From Endomychus coccineus (taxonomy: Eukaryota > Arthropoda > Insecta > Coleoptera > Endomychidae), in NCBI GenBank assembly GCA_958510875.1, contig OY294067.1, positions 198,712,524 to 198,776,523 of the forward strand: a stretch of 64,000 bases of DNA. The letters are read 5' to 3'. A program made the translations under genes and the position numbers. Under the pieces are notes generated by a model that was not told where the DNA came from, searched no databases, and saw only the letters and a list, made by a program, of their open reading frames with translations. Below are positions 49,792-59,747 of this stretch, piece after piece. Each line of letters opens with the position of its first letter. Within the stretch, counting starts at the first letter, position 1.

Positions 49792-50525
49792 CCTTTCGCA
49801 TTCTTTCGCAAGTATAATCCTTCACCTAACGATTCCATAGCTGCATGATGACGCTGATCCTCTTCAAGCTTCTTTTTGGCGTTTCTAGCATTGACTACTG
49901 TATTAGCGATGGCACTTGCACCACCCGCCACAGATCCTTAGGCCCCCAGCGCCCCCAAAATAGGTAGTGATAACGGGAGGAATCCTCCAGATTTCGGCAG
50001 GGGTATTATGCGTGGTACTTCAACACGCTTCTTACCTCCGACTCGCTTAATAGCTATTCGTTCAGCTTTCAATGCATTCATAGCAGACTTTCGCAACGAC
50101 GCAGACGGTTTCATAGACTTAGAAATATGTCCCACTATATCTTTCCGAAAGCAACATCCTCCACGACGACCAGCACGTTTCTTAAGACCCATTCCTAGTT
50201 TACGTTTAACTTTCATCCCTCCAGTAACCAATAGACTAGCTAGTCTTTCGCCGGCCTTAGCGTCCTTAGATTTAACACGCTGCCAAGCTGCGTCCTCTAA
50301 TATTTTATCGGCCTTATGACGATCTTCTAGAGATTTGTGCTGGGAATAAGCTATGTCGTGTTCGCTACAGGCCGAATCCAACGGATTAACACCTTTATCG
50401 CCACGCGCAAGTCGATTCTGTAGCTTAGTATCAGGCCCACAGAATTGATACGATGGAATATGTACTTCGAACGGGAGACTGTTTATGAGCGAATTCAACA
50501 AACCTTCACCCTGATAGATCAACAT
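49788..50525 (-). pseudogene. PLA2-domain and core virion protein, one nonsense codon
   Basis: Starts ATG 50525. Residues 26-35 (YQFCGPDTKL) form a PLA2 calcium loop. NPLDSACSEHDIAY (47-60) carries the His56-Asp57 pair, as in parvovirus VP1-type PLA2 domains that act on membranes during cell entry. A basic middle (105-130) is followed by RIIPLPKSGGFLPLSLP (172-188). GGFLP is a motif shared with adenovirus core protein X-like proteins. A TAA at 49938-49940 (codon 196) interrupts the frame, which otherwise runs on to TGA 49788-49790. The start is divergent from the ATPase gene. Confidence 0.82.
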
Positions 50526-50560
50526 TGATACTGAGCTCGCGATCTCCGAACGTTTCTATT

Positions 50561-50567
50561 TATAAAA
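50561..50567 (+). promoter_or_regulatory. TATA box in the divergent promoter
   Basis: TATAAAA lies 31 bp upstream of the ATPase ATG (50598), within the 72-bp spacer between the divergent PLA2/core and ATPase genes. The spacing leaves almost no 5' leader, so the true start of transcription may differ. Confidence 0.5.
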
Positions 50568-50597
50568 GCAATCATCAGATTCAAACTACCGCACAAT

Positions 50598-51287
50598 ATG
50601 AAGACCGTTCAACAAGAGCAGACACTGCCCATCGAAAATTTAGACCTCGGGTCGGCGACTACTAATCGCATAGGTAAACATGGTAAATTGTTACCCGACT
50701 CTTTTCGCGCTATAATTTGTGGACCTAGTGGGTGTGGTAAAACGAACGTGATGTTATCACTATTATTCAATCCAAATGGGGCAAAGTTCAAAAACGTCTA
50801 CGTATACTCAAAGTCGTTGTATCAGCCCAAGTATCAACTGTTGCAGGAAGTTTTAGATCGAGTTAAAGGTGTCGGCTATTTTCCCTATAAGGACAACGAG
50901 GAAATAATAAGCCCGAACGAGGCTAAAGCTAATTCCATATTCCTTTTTGATGACATCGCATGCGAGGGTCAACAACAAATTCGTGAATACTAATCCATGT
51001 GTAGACATAAGAATATCGATGCGGCATATCTGTGCCAAACGTACTCGAAAATACCGAAACAATTGGTTCGCGACAATTGTAATTTGATCGTTCTTTTTGA
51101 GCAGGACGAGATCAATTTGAAGCATGTATTTGATGAGCACGTATCGCCCGACGTCGATTCCAATCAGTTCAAGAAGATGTGCGCCATGTGCTGGACGGAT
51201 AATTTTGGAACTTTGGTCATTGCAAAGGATTTCGACTTGAACGATGGTAGATACCGCAAAGGTTTCGATGTAAATATAAAAACGTGA
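50598..51287 (+). pseudogene. FtsK/HerA-type genome-packaging ATPase, one nonsense codon
   Basis: The frame starts ATG 50598 and has Walker A GPSGCGKT at residues 42-49 and Walker B SIFLFDDI near 113-120. After a TAA at 50991-50993 (codon 132) the same frame continues to 51287 with CRHKNIDAAYLCQTYSKIPKQLVRDNCN, the sensor and arginine-finger region typical of this family. The total of about 229 codons is the normal length. The enzyme would drive DNA into preformed capsids. Apart from the single nonsense codon the gene looks intact. Broken copies are at 4473, 7581 and 36572. Confidence 0.88.
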
Positions 51288-51313
51288 ATTGTCAATTTTA
51301 GTCCAAATACAAG

Positions 51314-52198
51314 ATGGACGCCGATCAGTTAGCACGTAAGCGAAAAATGTTCGAATTGAGTAAGTCTATAAGGAAGAAATATTTATCCTTGAAACTAGGT
51401 AAATCTGAAGAAGACGAATCAATAGAACAACTGTTCAAACCTATCGCCACACCATTGAAAGCGATCGTTAAAAAAATTAAACATCCTACTGCGCAGTTAA
51501 TGAAAAAAGAAATAAAATTAGAACCTAAAGATAACGATGAAGAAGAAGAAGAAGAGGGGGAGGGGGGAGAGGAGGATGACGCGTTCGATGATTCTATGAC
51601 TGAGATTGAACCTTCACTCGCACATTATCCCCCACAAGTTCGTAAACACGTTCAAGAGCATTGGGAAAACAACAAGAAAATCGATAAAGTATATGGACCT
51701 GTTTATGATGCGAGCTCTGCAGGGTGGATTCTAGGTGTTAAAAAGATAATATTCGGAGAGAATATCGAAACTGCAGGATATAGCGCAGAGGGAACACCTG
51801 GATTGTACGATCTCATATTCTACAAAACACCCACAAAATTCACGAATAACGATCGAGCAGCATACAAAGAAATTTTGAGGTTAACAAATGCACATAAAAA
51901 TGTTAATGGTCGTTTGAAGGGTACCAGTGCGATAAAGTACATGTCCATAATTAAACCTGTGTTTCGACCAACCTCTGTATCGTCGTCGGAGACGACTTCG
52001 ACAGCAGCAGCAAGCGGTAGCGGTTTACATTTAACATACAACAAGAAGCCTATGGAATATATTTCTTGGGATGATCCAAACGAGCAGGTGGACCGACTAA
52101 AACTACTGATGGCATCACAACAAGCTGGAAATACTTCACACGATAATGAAATTGTTGCTATAATAAATGAACTAAGAGAGGCAAACATCATATATTAG
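51314..52198 (+). CDS. Conserved Maverick-associated protein, unknown function
   Basis: A 294-residue open frame starting MDADQLARKRKMFELSKSI. It has a basic amino part with KLGKSEEDESIEQLF, an acidic run near residues 77-92, then the core GTPGLYDLIFYKTPTKFTNNDRAAYKEILRLTNAH, and a carboxyl YISWDDPNEQVDRLKLLMASQQAGN segment. Broken homologues in copies A1, A2 and B always lie between ATPase and fibre genes. This position and conservation suggest a virion or packaging role. I know no function; it may correspond to a domain of unknown function listed for insect transposon proteins. It is 26 bp past the ATPase stop. Confidence 0.82.
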   Translation: MDADQLARKRKMFELSKSIRKKYLSLKLGKSEEDESIEQLFKPIATPLKAIVKKIKHPTAQLMKKEIKLEPKDNDEEEEEEGEGGEEDDAFDDSMTEIEPSLAHYPPQVRKHVQEHWENNKKIDKVYGPVYDASSAGWILGVKKIIFGENIETAGYSAEGTPGLYDLIFYKTPTKFTNNDRAAYKEILRLTNAHKNVNGRLKGTSAIKYMSIIKPVFRPTSVSSSETTSTAAASGSGLHLTYNKKPMEYISWDDPNEQVDRLKLLMASQQAGNTSHDNEIVAIINELREANIIY

Positions 52199-52231
52199 TA
52201 CTAGATACTTCAACCCAACACCATTTATATA

Positions 52232-53173
52232 ATGAGTCTTGATAAGTTCGGTAGACGATCAGCGTTGTCGGGTGATAGCATCGTCGACGTTTTCAAACGC
52301 AGATCGATGTTTATGAACATTTTAAGGCATACACCCGAAGGTGATGTGGATATGGAAAATTTGAAAATTTGTAATGTGAAAATACCTATCTCAGATAATG
52401 ATGTTGCAAACAAAGCATATGTAGATAACACTATCACTAGAGTGAATACAAATTTAAGTGAAGTTCTGGTAAAGTATGCAGCCATTCATATAAACGTCAA
52501 TAACATCATGAATTCCTCAATTCCAAGTTTAACACGATTGATAGATGCACTTCACGAAGATTTGAAGATCCTTTATACCGAAATACAGTCATACAAAAAT
52601 CAAAGTGATGTCAACTCTACAGCTATAAAACAGAGTATACATAATGAGGGTGGGTACCTTCACATCGAGAATAAAAAATTCACAGACTCTCTGATTGCTT
52701 CTACAACACAAAATAGAATTAAAATTGAAAAACTTGTAGATGGTATGATAGCATCGTTCAAAACTAATAAAGCAAATGAGGCAAATCTTGAAAAATTATT
52801 GAAGAAAATACGTGAAGACTATGAAACACTTGTTGGTAACGATCAAGAAAACAGTTCGAAATATAACGACCTATTCGATAGTATACAGACCATCAATAGT
52901 AAACTGATAACTATAGAATCAAACTATAAAACGCGTAGTACTAATGATCAGCCCATGACCACACGTATACAGACCATCGAAAGCAAAGTGTTGCAAATAG
53001 AACAAGCGATTGATGTCATCATCAGTTTGACTACGGGTGCTACGCTGAAGATATCAAAAAAAGCAAAAGGTGAAGCCGCCTCATCTCATCATCCTTATAA
53101 AAGAGCTCCTACCACCTCACCACCACCACAAAAGTTATTAGCTCCGACAACACCGATCGACCCCAAAAAATGA
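52232..53173 (+). CDS. Fibre-like coiled-coil protein
   Basis: A 313-residue open frame starting MSLDKFGRRSALSG. Residues 40-70 read DVDMENLKICNVKIPISDNDVANKAYVD. This resembles the N-x-x-I-x-N-x-x-x-P-x-x-x-x-DA-x-x-K-x-YVD module that ends many trimeric phage and viral fibres. The rest is mostly long coiled coil (RLIDALHEDLKILYTEIQ, RIQTIESKVLQIEQAI). The tail is Pro/Lys-rich. A trimeric attachment fibre is inferred from this layout. Its stop codon overlaps the integrase start (ATGA at 53170). Confidence 0.75.
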   Translation: MSLDKFGRRSALSGDSIVDVFKRRSMFMNILRHTPEGDVDMENLKICNVKIPISDNDVANKAYVDNTITRVNTNLSEVLVKYAAIHINVNNIMNSSIPSLTRLIDALHEDLKILYTEIQSYKNQSDVNSTAIKQSIHNEGGYLHIENKKFTDSLIASTTQNRIKIEKLVDGMIASFKTNKANEANLEKLLKKIREDYETLVGNDQENSSKYNDLFDSIQTINSKLITIESNYKTRSTNDQPMTTRIQTIESKVLQIEQAIDVIISLTTGATLKISKKAKGEAASSHHPYKRAPTTSPPPQKLLAPTTPIDPKK

Positions 53174-54093
53174 TTAAGGGTAAAGCGCAGGTGGTTGATG
53201 AGCTTCATAAGCCTGTTCGAAAGAATTTTAAACGTCGCAGAACAATCATAAAAGGGTTGGATGACTTGTGGCAAATGAATCTTGCCGAGATGGGTAATTA
53301 TGCGCGCGAAAATCGTGGATTTAAATACATTTTGGTGGTGATCGATTGCTTCTCGAAATTTCTGTGGACACGCCCGCTGAAAACGAAATCAGCCGAAGAG
53401 GTTCGGAAAGCGGTCAGTTCTATATTGCTAGAAGGGTCACATCTTACACCTAGGAACCTGCAAAGCGATCAGGGAAAAGAATTCTTCAACAGGCACTTTG
53501 ACGAGCTAATGAAAAAACATAAAATCAACCATTATAATACGTATTCTGTGAAGAAAGCAGCCATAGCTGAACGCGTCATTCGAACGTTGAAAGAAGCGAT
53601 CTACAAGCAATTCAGTCTGAGTGGAAAATACAAATGGATGGATACACTCCCTGAAGTCACCGAAAAATATAATCATCGTAAACATAGAACTATAAAAATG
53701 GCTCCGTTCAAGGTTACGAAACAGAATGAAAGTCGCATATTGAAGCAATCTTACTCACACATTAAGTTGGCCCTACCTCACAAATACCACGTAGGGGATA
53801 TTGTGCGGATAAGTAAAGCTAAACATATTTTTGAGAAGGGATTTACGCCCAATTGGAGTGCGGAATTATTTAAAATCATCAAAGTTAAAATTACCAACCC
53901 GGTCACATATCTACTAGAAGATATGACCAACGCTCCAATCAGCGGCTGTTTCTACGAGGAAGAATTACAGAAAACCAAACAGCCAGATGTTCATTTGATT
54001 GAGAAGGTGCTTCGAAAAAAGGGTGATAAAATGTATGTAAAATGGTATGGTATAAAAGAGAAAAGTTGGATTGAAAATTCTGATGTTGTATAA
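53170..54093 (+). CDS. Chromodomain integrase with a lost catalytic Asp
   Basis: A 307-residue open frame with a retroviral-type rve core: DLWQMNL (31-38), YILVVIDCFSKFLWTRPLKTKSA (53-75), LQSDQGKEF (97-105) and KKAAIAERVIRTLKE (128-142). It ends in a chromodomain (VHLIEKVLRKKGDKMYVKWYG...SWIENSDVV). The second Asp (Asp100) and Glu (Glu134) are present, but the first catalytic Asp is Asn37 (codon AAT). The copy B remnant has Asp at this place (LWLIDLAHM). The fold seems intact but strand transfer is probably abolished. The start ATG overlaps the fibre stop. Confidence 0.88.
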   Translation: MIKGKAQVVDELHKPVRKNFKRRRTIIKGLDDLWQMNLAEMGNYARENRGFKYILVVIDCFSKFLWTRPLKTKSAEEVRKAVSSILLEGSHLTPRNLQSDQGKEFFNRHFDELMKKHKINHYNTYSVKKAAIAERVIRTLKEAIYKQFSLSGKYKWMDTLPEVTEKYNHRKHRTIKMAPFKVTKQNESRILKQSYSHIKLALPHKYHVGDIVRISKAKHIFEKGFTPNWSAELFKIIKVKITNPVTYLLEDMTNAPISGCFYEEELQKTKQPDVHLIEKVLRKKGDKMYVKWYGIKEKSWIENSDVV

Positions 54094-54184
54094 TGTACTG
54101 CTGCTGCGCATGTCTTCCTAATAATATATTTGACTGGTGGTTCAACCCAGTGGAAGTCAAATAATCGAATCAGTCTGCGTGGAA

Positions 54185-54793
54185 ATGTCTTTGCAATTAT
54201 ACAACAGTTTTGTTCATAATGTACTTACCACCGTGTACGATGCAAAACAATTTATAAGTGTAGTATGTCCTCCAAATTTGATGGAAACCCTTGAAGAATT
54301 ACAATAACCATCTGAAAATTGGATAATCGCAGGAGAATTTGTAACGTTCGTTATTGGGGCTGTGAAGGAATGCGGTTATGTGGATACTTTCTATTTTGGA
54401 GGAGATTTCAACCCACCCGAAAACGATTGGGAGATAATTGATATGAATGTTGAAGGCTACTTTATATACGAAAATAGATGGAAGAAGTTTATATTACATC
54501 AAATTCCTGGTATAACCCCAAAACCGTGATCCTATATACTTGATTGTTTCAAAGTGCTACATGAAATTGATGTTGATTTTTATCGGATCGCGCTTCTGCC
54601 TTACCGCTGTGAAATAATGGATCTACGAGGGATTCGTAGAGGAACTTCTAATAAAACTTTCTTCTTTGACTCATACATAGTCGATGGACTACGCAACCAA
54701 CACCACAAATTTTCTCCTCCCCCCACACTTCAAGTTTTATGCTTCGATGTTCTCATCCAAACTTCCAATCAAATCGAAGAAATATGCTGCTAA
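54185..54793 (+). pseudogene. Unidentified plus-strand gene with two nonsense codons
   Basis: One frame of 203 codons from ATG 54185 to TAA 54791-54793 is interrupted by TAA at 54305-54307 and TGA at 54527-54529. There is no frameshift. The middle has WIIAGEFVTFVIGAVKECGYVDTFYF, and after the second stop comes FKVLHEIDVDFYRIALLPYR. The first segment vaguely recalls a nucleotidyltransferase G-x-x-(V/A)...D-x-D strand, with the Asp pattern lost. This is a guess. It lies between integrase and the 54879 gene. Confidence 0.6.
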
Positions 54794-54878
54794 TGACCTG
54801 CGCATGTGCAAGTAAATATTTTTTGTGAGCGAGGGTTAGGTTCTGGTGAATCGAACAATCCAGAACAGTTTTAATAAG

Positions 54879-55580
54879 ATGTTGTCCCAGGCTAGTGTTA
54901 GTGAAGATAGCAGCAGCAGCAGCAGCAACTGTTCTGAGTTGGATCATATTTTAGAAGAGTTCGAGATGAAGGCAAAAGATGAACCATTCCTATTGATGAA
55001 CACAACGTACCCGTTGGTGTGGGCAAGTTATGAAATCAAATGTGGATTGAGTCCTGTACGGACCTTCTCACCTACAATCTCACTCGTTCAATACGTTCAA
55101 AATTGCAAACTCAGCTTTAGTCTGCTAGAATGGATCGATTTAATCGATATTCTTCGAGTGAAAATCATCGAGTTGTTCACAAGTTTACAATCAGATTTCG
55201 ATGCCACACCCATATTATCTGATGAATACTGCCAAATAGTCCAACTTGTGTACTTCAATAATGTTAAATTACTTCAAGTTACAAAGCATAATATCCATGT
55301 GTGGTTGTGCGAGGAAGATGTTCGAGAAATTATTCGAATCAACGATGAAGTGCTATTGCATCGAGTGTCTTTTCTCGAACATTTTGGATTTTCCACATAC
55401 TATCATAATGTTATTGATATGATTAAAAGTATGAGAGACCCACAGCAGCAGCAGCAGCCCGATGAAATGGCCCTCTTGAATTGTTTCATCGGTATTTCGC
55501 TCGACTGTTTATTAAGCAATACACTTAGAGAAATGTTATTTTTCTATAAGAATAAAGTTCTGTATGATTTAGAACAATAA
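54879..55580 (+). CDS. Unidentified 233-residue Maverick gene
   Basis: The first ATG of the open frame is at 54879 (the frame opens earlier only at a GTG). The protein begins MLSQASVSED with a Ser tract (positions 12-18), then SELDHILEEFEMKAKDEPFLL, and is mostly helical and hydrophobic afterwards. It has short Gln runs near residue 200 coded by CAG repeats. No family is recognised. An AATAAA (55576-55581) overlaps the stop codon. The position next to the polymerase suggests an accessory replication or host-interaction role, but nothing in the sequence proves it. Confidence 0.7.
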   Translation: MLSQASVSEDSSSSSSNCSELDHILEEFEMKAKDEPFLLMNTTYPLVWASYEIKCGLSPVRTFSPTISLVQYVQNCKLSFSLLEWIDLIDILRVKIIELFTSLQSDFDATPILSDEYCQIVQLVYFNNVKLLQVTKHNIHVWLCEEDVREIIRINDEVLLHRVSFLEHFGFSTYYHNVIDMIKSMRDPQQQQQPDEMALLNCFIGISLDCLLSNTLREMLFFYKNKVLYDLEQ

Positions 55581-55581
55581 A
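55576..55581 (+). terminator. Poly(A) signal overlapping a stop codon
   Basis: AATAAA spans the TAA stop (55578-55580) of the preceding gene. It would give a minimal 3' untranslated region. Confidence 0.55.
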
Positions 55582-55868
55582 AGAATTGACGCTATCAATT
55601 TTTGGTTTTATTAAAACACCCAAACTTCCTCATAAAATATTTATTCAGATAAAAAAAAATACTTGGGAAAAAAACATACATACATATATAACATATAAAA
55701 AACATACATAGAAATACAATGTTATATATATATATATATATATAACATATAAAAAAACATTGATTAAAAAAAAAAATACATATATTAATTAGAAACAAAA
55801 ATCTTAACCTATAATTTGAAACAAAAATACATATGTCTTTATAATTGAAAAGAAAAAAAATCTTAATT
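55582..55868. other. Convergent spacer, A-rich with a short TA tract
   Basis: This stretch separates the 3' ends of two convergent genes. It contains (TA)n at about 55725-55743 and many A-runs. No gene is seen. Confidence 0.7.
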
Positions 55869-58800
55869 CTAATCTAAAGAATAATGGCCATAAGGTAGGG
55901 TGCTTGTTTTGTCCCCCAATATTACCTTTTTATTATCAAAGGGGCTCAAACAGATTTTGTTTTGCTCTATGGTATAAAGCTTCAAGTCGAAAGAGCGGAT
56001 GGATCTCTGCACGCGATACATTTCGATGTTCTCTTCCAAACATCTAACATAGTCTTCGAATGTTATCGTATTTCGTAAGACATACTCACGCACCCCTTTG
56101 GCTTTCTTTGTGACGTCACTAGCGTCATGATTTTGGACAGTGAAGCTGTACATTTTTGCCCGCAAACCGACGAACTTATCGATGAGGAGGCCTTTATTCT
56201 CGTCCTTCATTAAGCCTACTACCTTCTTATTAACCAGGGGAATCTTAAAGAGGTTGTCTAGGGCATAATCACTAGTGTCAAATTTTTCAATATTCTTATT
56301 TATAATTGTCTCATAAATGTCATCGTTCGTTATAATGTGGTAAATCAAACTGTCAGTATCAGTGTAACATAATCGCATCAATCCTGGGTCTTTATATAAT
56401 TTTAACATGAAGCCATAATGAAAATTGTAAACGCAGGTTTTGGAAATGTCCAAAATGGACATCCCCACATAAATGGGTTTGTTAAATAGGAGTTCTAATT
56501 TATTCTGTTCTATGGCTACCAAATTCTCCTCAAATATCTTACTGCTATTGAAATTAGGTTGTGAAATATAATAGCGAGCCCCATAGGGTCCATACCATTT
56601 ATTAACTAATCTAACTAGTCTATGCTTTCGTACATTTTCCATAGATTTACCGAAAATTGCGTTGATCAGCAACTTGAAGAGAGCTATTTCAAACGCATTC
56701 TTAGAAGCTGCCCTCAATCTAGTGTTAAGATCTATGTACGCTTTAAGCCATGGGGCTTGCTTAAATTTTAAAATCCTATGGACTTTTTTCAGCACCATCC
56801 CCAGCGCCAAACATTGTTTTGAATTTCGATAGTGAATGATATATTTAGTTTTATTTTGGAGAGTTGTTAGTAATTTAGGTAATTTGCTGTTGGGTGGTGC
56901 TGTATGTGTCGGACAAAGAGGGAGATCTTTGTGTAGATCATGTAGTTCAGGTGGGTATTCTAAATCGACTTCCAATATGTAACCAATTGGACTTTCGTCT
57001 GAGACGTTTCTGACGTCTACATCATCGAGGTTTTCAACCCACTCGAACCCATCATAGGGTAAATATTGAATCATAGCCCACCCATATAGATTGCATACAT
57101 CGAAATACATGAGATAACTTGTCTCTTTTTCGGGGTCGTAATTATTCATGTATTTATTGTTGGCCGTTGCAAATCGATTACTGCATTGGCTTACACCTCC
57201 ACGAATTCCCTTCTCCACAAATAAGACCATATCGATGTCTTTCAAATATTGTAAAGACACATTTGTATATTTCAACATACAGTCCCACGTGAAGGAGGGA
57301 ACCGTGAAATAGTGGGCCAGATCTAAGGCAAAAAGATTCATACATTTGCTGCGGAAATTCTCAAATACATCTGCCAATAATAAAACATCTGTTTTCAAAT
57401 ATAAATCCGAATAATCACCTAAATTTCTGCAATTAAAACTAGTCCAAATTGTTTGAGCATGCCTATAATCATCCTCACTTATCGATTCGTCGCGTAATTT
57501 ATTAAAAAATTTCTCTATTGGAGGAAGATTTTCCTCGTTCAATTTACCCCAATGATCTAAGTGCTCATAGGGAAATACTCCCTTACGAGTTAATAATTTA
57601 AATTTTTCATCGGATAAGTGCGCAAACTCGATTTTCAGAATACTCAAGTCACTCACATTCAAATAAGAAACTAATTTATCTAAACTTGAATCTAAAAACC
57701 TACATGAATCTATGAAACGGAATTTAACCACAGAATTTTTGGTGCTTCTAGTGAAACTTATATACTTCTCTTTATTGATGGGGAGTACTTGAATATTCTG
57801 CTTGGACGTTTTGGCAATATCTCGAATTAGCAAAAACATATCGTACCCGCTGAGGTTATGAGCCACAACAGGTACTACGAATCGATATTCATAATTTAGG
57901 TTGCAGTCTTGATGGGCTAATCCTCGATATTTGCCCGTGAAGTGACAATGATCTTCAACCCGAACATCCCCCTCTTCGAACTGTCTCTCGCAAATATGGC
58001 ATTTCGTTTCCTTCATTATATCAAGTAAACTAATACCATTCAAGTCTATAGGTACAATAGATTTAAGTTTTAGATCGATAAATTCTCCAATTTTATCTAA
58101 CTGATCTGTCAACCATTTGGCTGGGTCTGATCCTCTATAGCTATCAAATCGTGATAGAGAATTGTTGAATTGACATTTTAAATAATAGCCAACACTATAC
58201 GCCTCGTGTAGTTGAGTTTTGTTCGTATATGAACTTATATTAGATTGAGGGCAGTTCTGAATAGGTAATAGGAGAGCCTCAAAGTCAAAATAAATAATAA
58301 ATGGTATGGGTAGTTTGTTTGAGTGATTCTTAAATTTTAAATAATCATCCTGAGGGAATGTTATTTTACACATGTTCATTTTACCACAATCCTCAACGTG
58401 ATTTTTATACTTATTCTCACTCTTGAAATTATTTAAACATCTATCACACAAATAAGTTTTGTGGTGCGAGCTAATTTGAGAATTTACAAGTCTTGATAAA
58501 TTTTTGATTAGGCAATAGTGAAATTTAACTGTGGGGTTAATGAAATTTGGGGATTTCGCAGGTTCTACATCTCGATAATATTTATCCTGAATTAATAGTA
58601 AATTAAAATGTCTATCTAATTTATTTTTGGTTAAATATGCAGGGAGAACCTTCAATTCCTCCCCCTCACCCTGCTCATTACCGCCACATAATTCCAAAAC
58701 AAACACATGAATTGAAATATCGTTATTCTTCTCGGAAGTTGGAATTTGAGATATAGGGAGGGGAAAAGTTAGATTTTGTAAATTTAAAACATTACTAAAA

Positions 58801-59648
58801 TGTGGGTATGAAGAAACACGATCGGAATTTGGGTTAGTACTAGGGTGTAGTCCAGCTGTTACTGCCCATGCAAAACAATATTCGTCATAATTTTTAACAT
58901 TAATAATAGCCTGCTTTCGAAGTATCTCTTTTGGTAGAACTATATAAGAGGACCCAGAATTGATGACTTCATGTTTATTAATATTTATGCCCAAACTGAT
59001 AACCTCCCTAAGACTCCACCCCGAGGCTCGTTCTAAAAAATCATCCAGCTTCACTTGGAGTTTATCAATAACATGCTCCTTGAACCACTCCAATAAATTT
59101 GTAAAAGAATCTATTGGGGCGGATTTGGTGTGGAAATATCTATATTCTGTTTGGATAAGCTCGTCGATCGCATTAAGTCGCATATATTCCCCACAAAAAG
59201 TAGTGTTCACCTTAATAAAATTGTAAGTATGTAAAATTTTGGTGATTCTAGGGTGAAACAGATGAAAGGCATCATATAAAAAATTTAATGGATCTAAATG
59301 AGAAATGTTTGTTATAAAGCCAGTTCGAATTCGTTGGGAAAATGCACATTTACCATCCTCCCAACGAATTCGCTCACTACGGTTCTTATTAGTTGTAGGG
59401 GGTTCATTTCGGATCTCTAATAAAATTTTGAATCTTTTTAAATGGCCTATATTACATTGTAATTGATTCTTACACGACAAGTTCAAAGCATCCTTTGTTA
59501 TATGTTTGGAAAAGGTTCTAATATACTTAGTACAAAACCCTATCCACTTGGTCATTTCCTGAGGGGATAATTTTGATTTTAGCAAATCCTTTTGAGCCTC
59601 GTTGATAATATTAACGATCTCCCCACTCATTTTCGCGATTGAAACCAT
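55869..59648 (-). CDS. Family B DNA polymerase, protein-primed type
   Basis: A 1259-residue uninterrupted frame. Exonuclease motifs: YFDFEALL (453-460), VAHNLSGYDMFLL (595-607) and YLKTDVLLLAD (750-760). Polymerase motifs: A, YFDVCNLYGWAM (848-859); B, KLLINAIFGKSMEN (992-1005); C, YTDTDS (1095-1100). Two zinc modules precede or interrupt these: C2HC (C401, C404, H417, C421) and an endonuclease VII-like CHIC...DHCHFTGKYRGLAHQDCN (550-583). This set is typical of Maverick/Polinton polymerases that replicate from protein-bound ends. The start is ATG 59648; Met7 is an alternative. It is the best-preserved large gene here. Confidence 0.95.
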   Translation of the reverse strand: MVSIAKMSGEIVNIINEAQKDLLKSKLSPQEMTKWIGFCTKYIRTFSKHITKDALNLSCKNQLQCNIGHLKRFKILLEIRNEPPTTNKNRSERIRWEDGKCAFSQRIRTGFITNISHLDPLNFLYDAFHLFHPRITKILHTYNFIKVNTTFCGEYMRLNAIDELIQTEYRYFHTKSAPIDSFTNLLEWFKEHVIDKLQVKLDDFLERASGWSLREVISLGININKHEVINSGSSYIVLPKEILRKQAIINVKNYDEYCFAWAVTAGLHPSTNPNSDRVSSYPHFSNVLNLQNLTFPLPISQIPTSEKNNDISIHVFVLELCGGNEQGEGEELKVLPAYLTKNKLDRHFNLLLIQDKYYRDVEPAKSPNFINPTVKFHYCLIKNLSRLVNSQISSHHKTYLCDRCLNNFKSENKYKNHVEDCGKMNMCKITFPQDDYLKFKNHSNKLPIPFIIYFDFEALLLPIQNCPQSNISSYTNKTQLHEAYSVGYYLKCQFNNSLSRFDSYRGSDPAKWLTDQLDKIGEFIDLKLKSIVPIDLNGISLLDIMKETKCHICERQFEEGDVRVEDHCHFTGKYRGLAHQDCNLNYEYRFVVPVVAHNLSGYDMFLLIRDIAKTSKQNIQVLPINKEKYISFTRSTKNSVVKFRFIDSCRFLDSSLDKLVSYLNVSDLSILKIEFAHLSDEKFKLLTRKGVFPYEHLDHWGKLNEENLPPIEKFFNKLRDESISEDDYRHAQTIWTSFNCRNLGDYSDLYLKTDVLLLADVFENFRSKCMNLFALDLAHYFTVPSFTWDCMLKYTNVSLQYLKDIDMVLFVEKGIRGGVSQCSNRFATANNKYMNNYDPEKETSYLMYFDVCNLYGWAMIQYLPYDGFEWVENLDDVDVRNVSDESPIGYILEVDLEYPPELHDLHKDLPLCPTHTAPPNSKLPKLLTTLQNKTKYIIHYRNSKQCLALGMVLKKVHRILKFKQAPWLKAYIDLNTRLRAASKNAFEIALFKLLINAIFGKSMENVRKHRLVRLVNKWYGPYGARYYISQPNFNSSKIFEENLVAIEQNKLELLFNKPIYVGMSILDISKTCVYNFHYGFMLKLYKDPGLMRLCYTDTDSLIYHIITNDDIYETIINKNIEKFDTSDYALDNLFKIPLVNKKVVGLMKDENKGLLIDKFVGLRAKMYSFTVQNHDASDVTKKAKGVREYVLRNTITFEDYVRCLEENIEMYRVQRSIRSFDLKLYTIEQNKICLSPFDNKKVILGDKTSTLPYGHYSLD

Positions 59649-59747
59649 ATTTTAAACAATAAACAAGCAGCCTACCTTATGGTATATAACAGCAGTAACC
59701 TAGCAGGGATGTTGTTGGTGGTGGTGGTGGTGCTGGAAGGCTCTCTC

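Noticed and set aside
47546..50319. Plus-strand frames opposite the capsid, penton and PLA2 genes
   Set aside because: They are antisense shadows of well-supported minus-strand genes.
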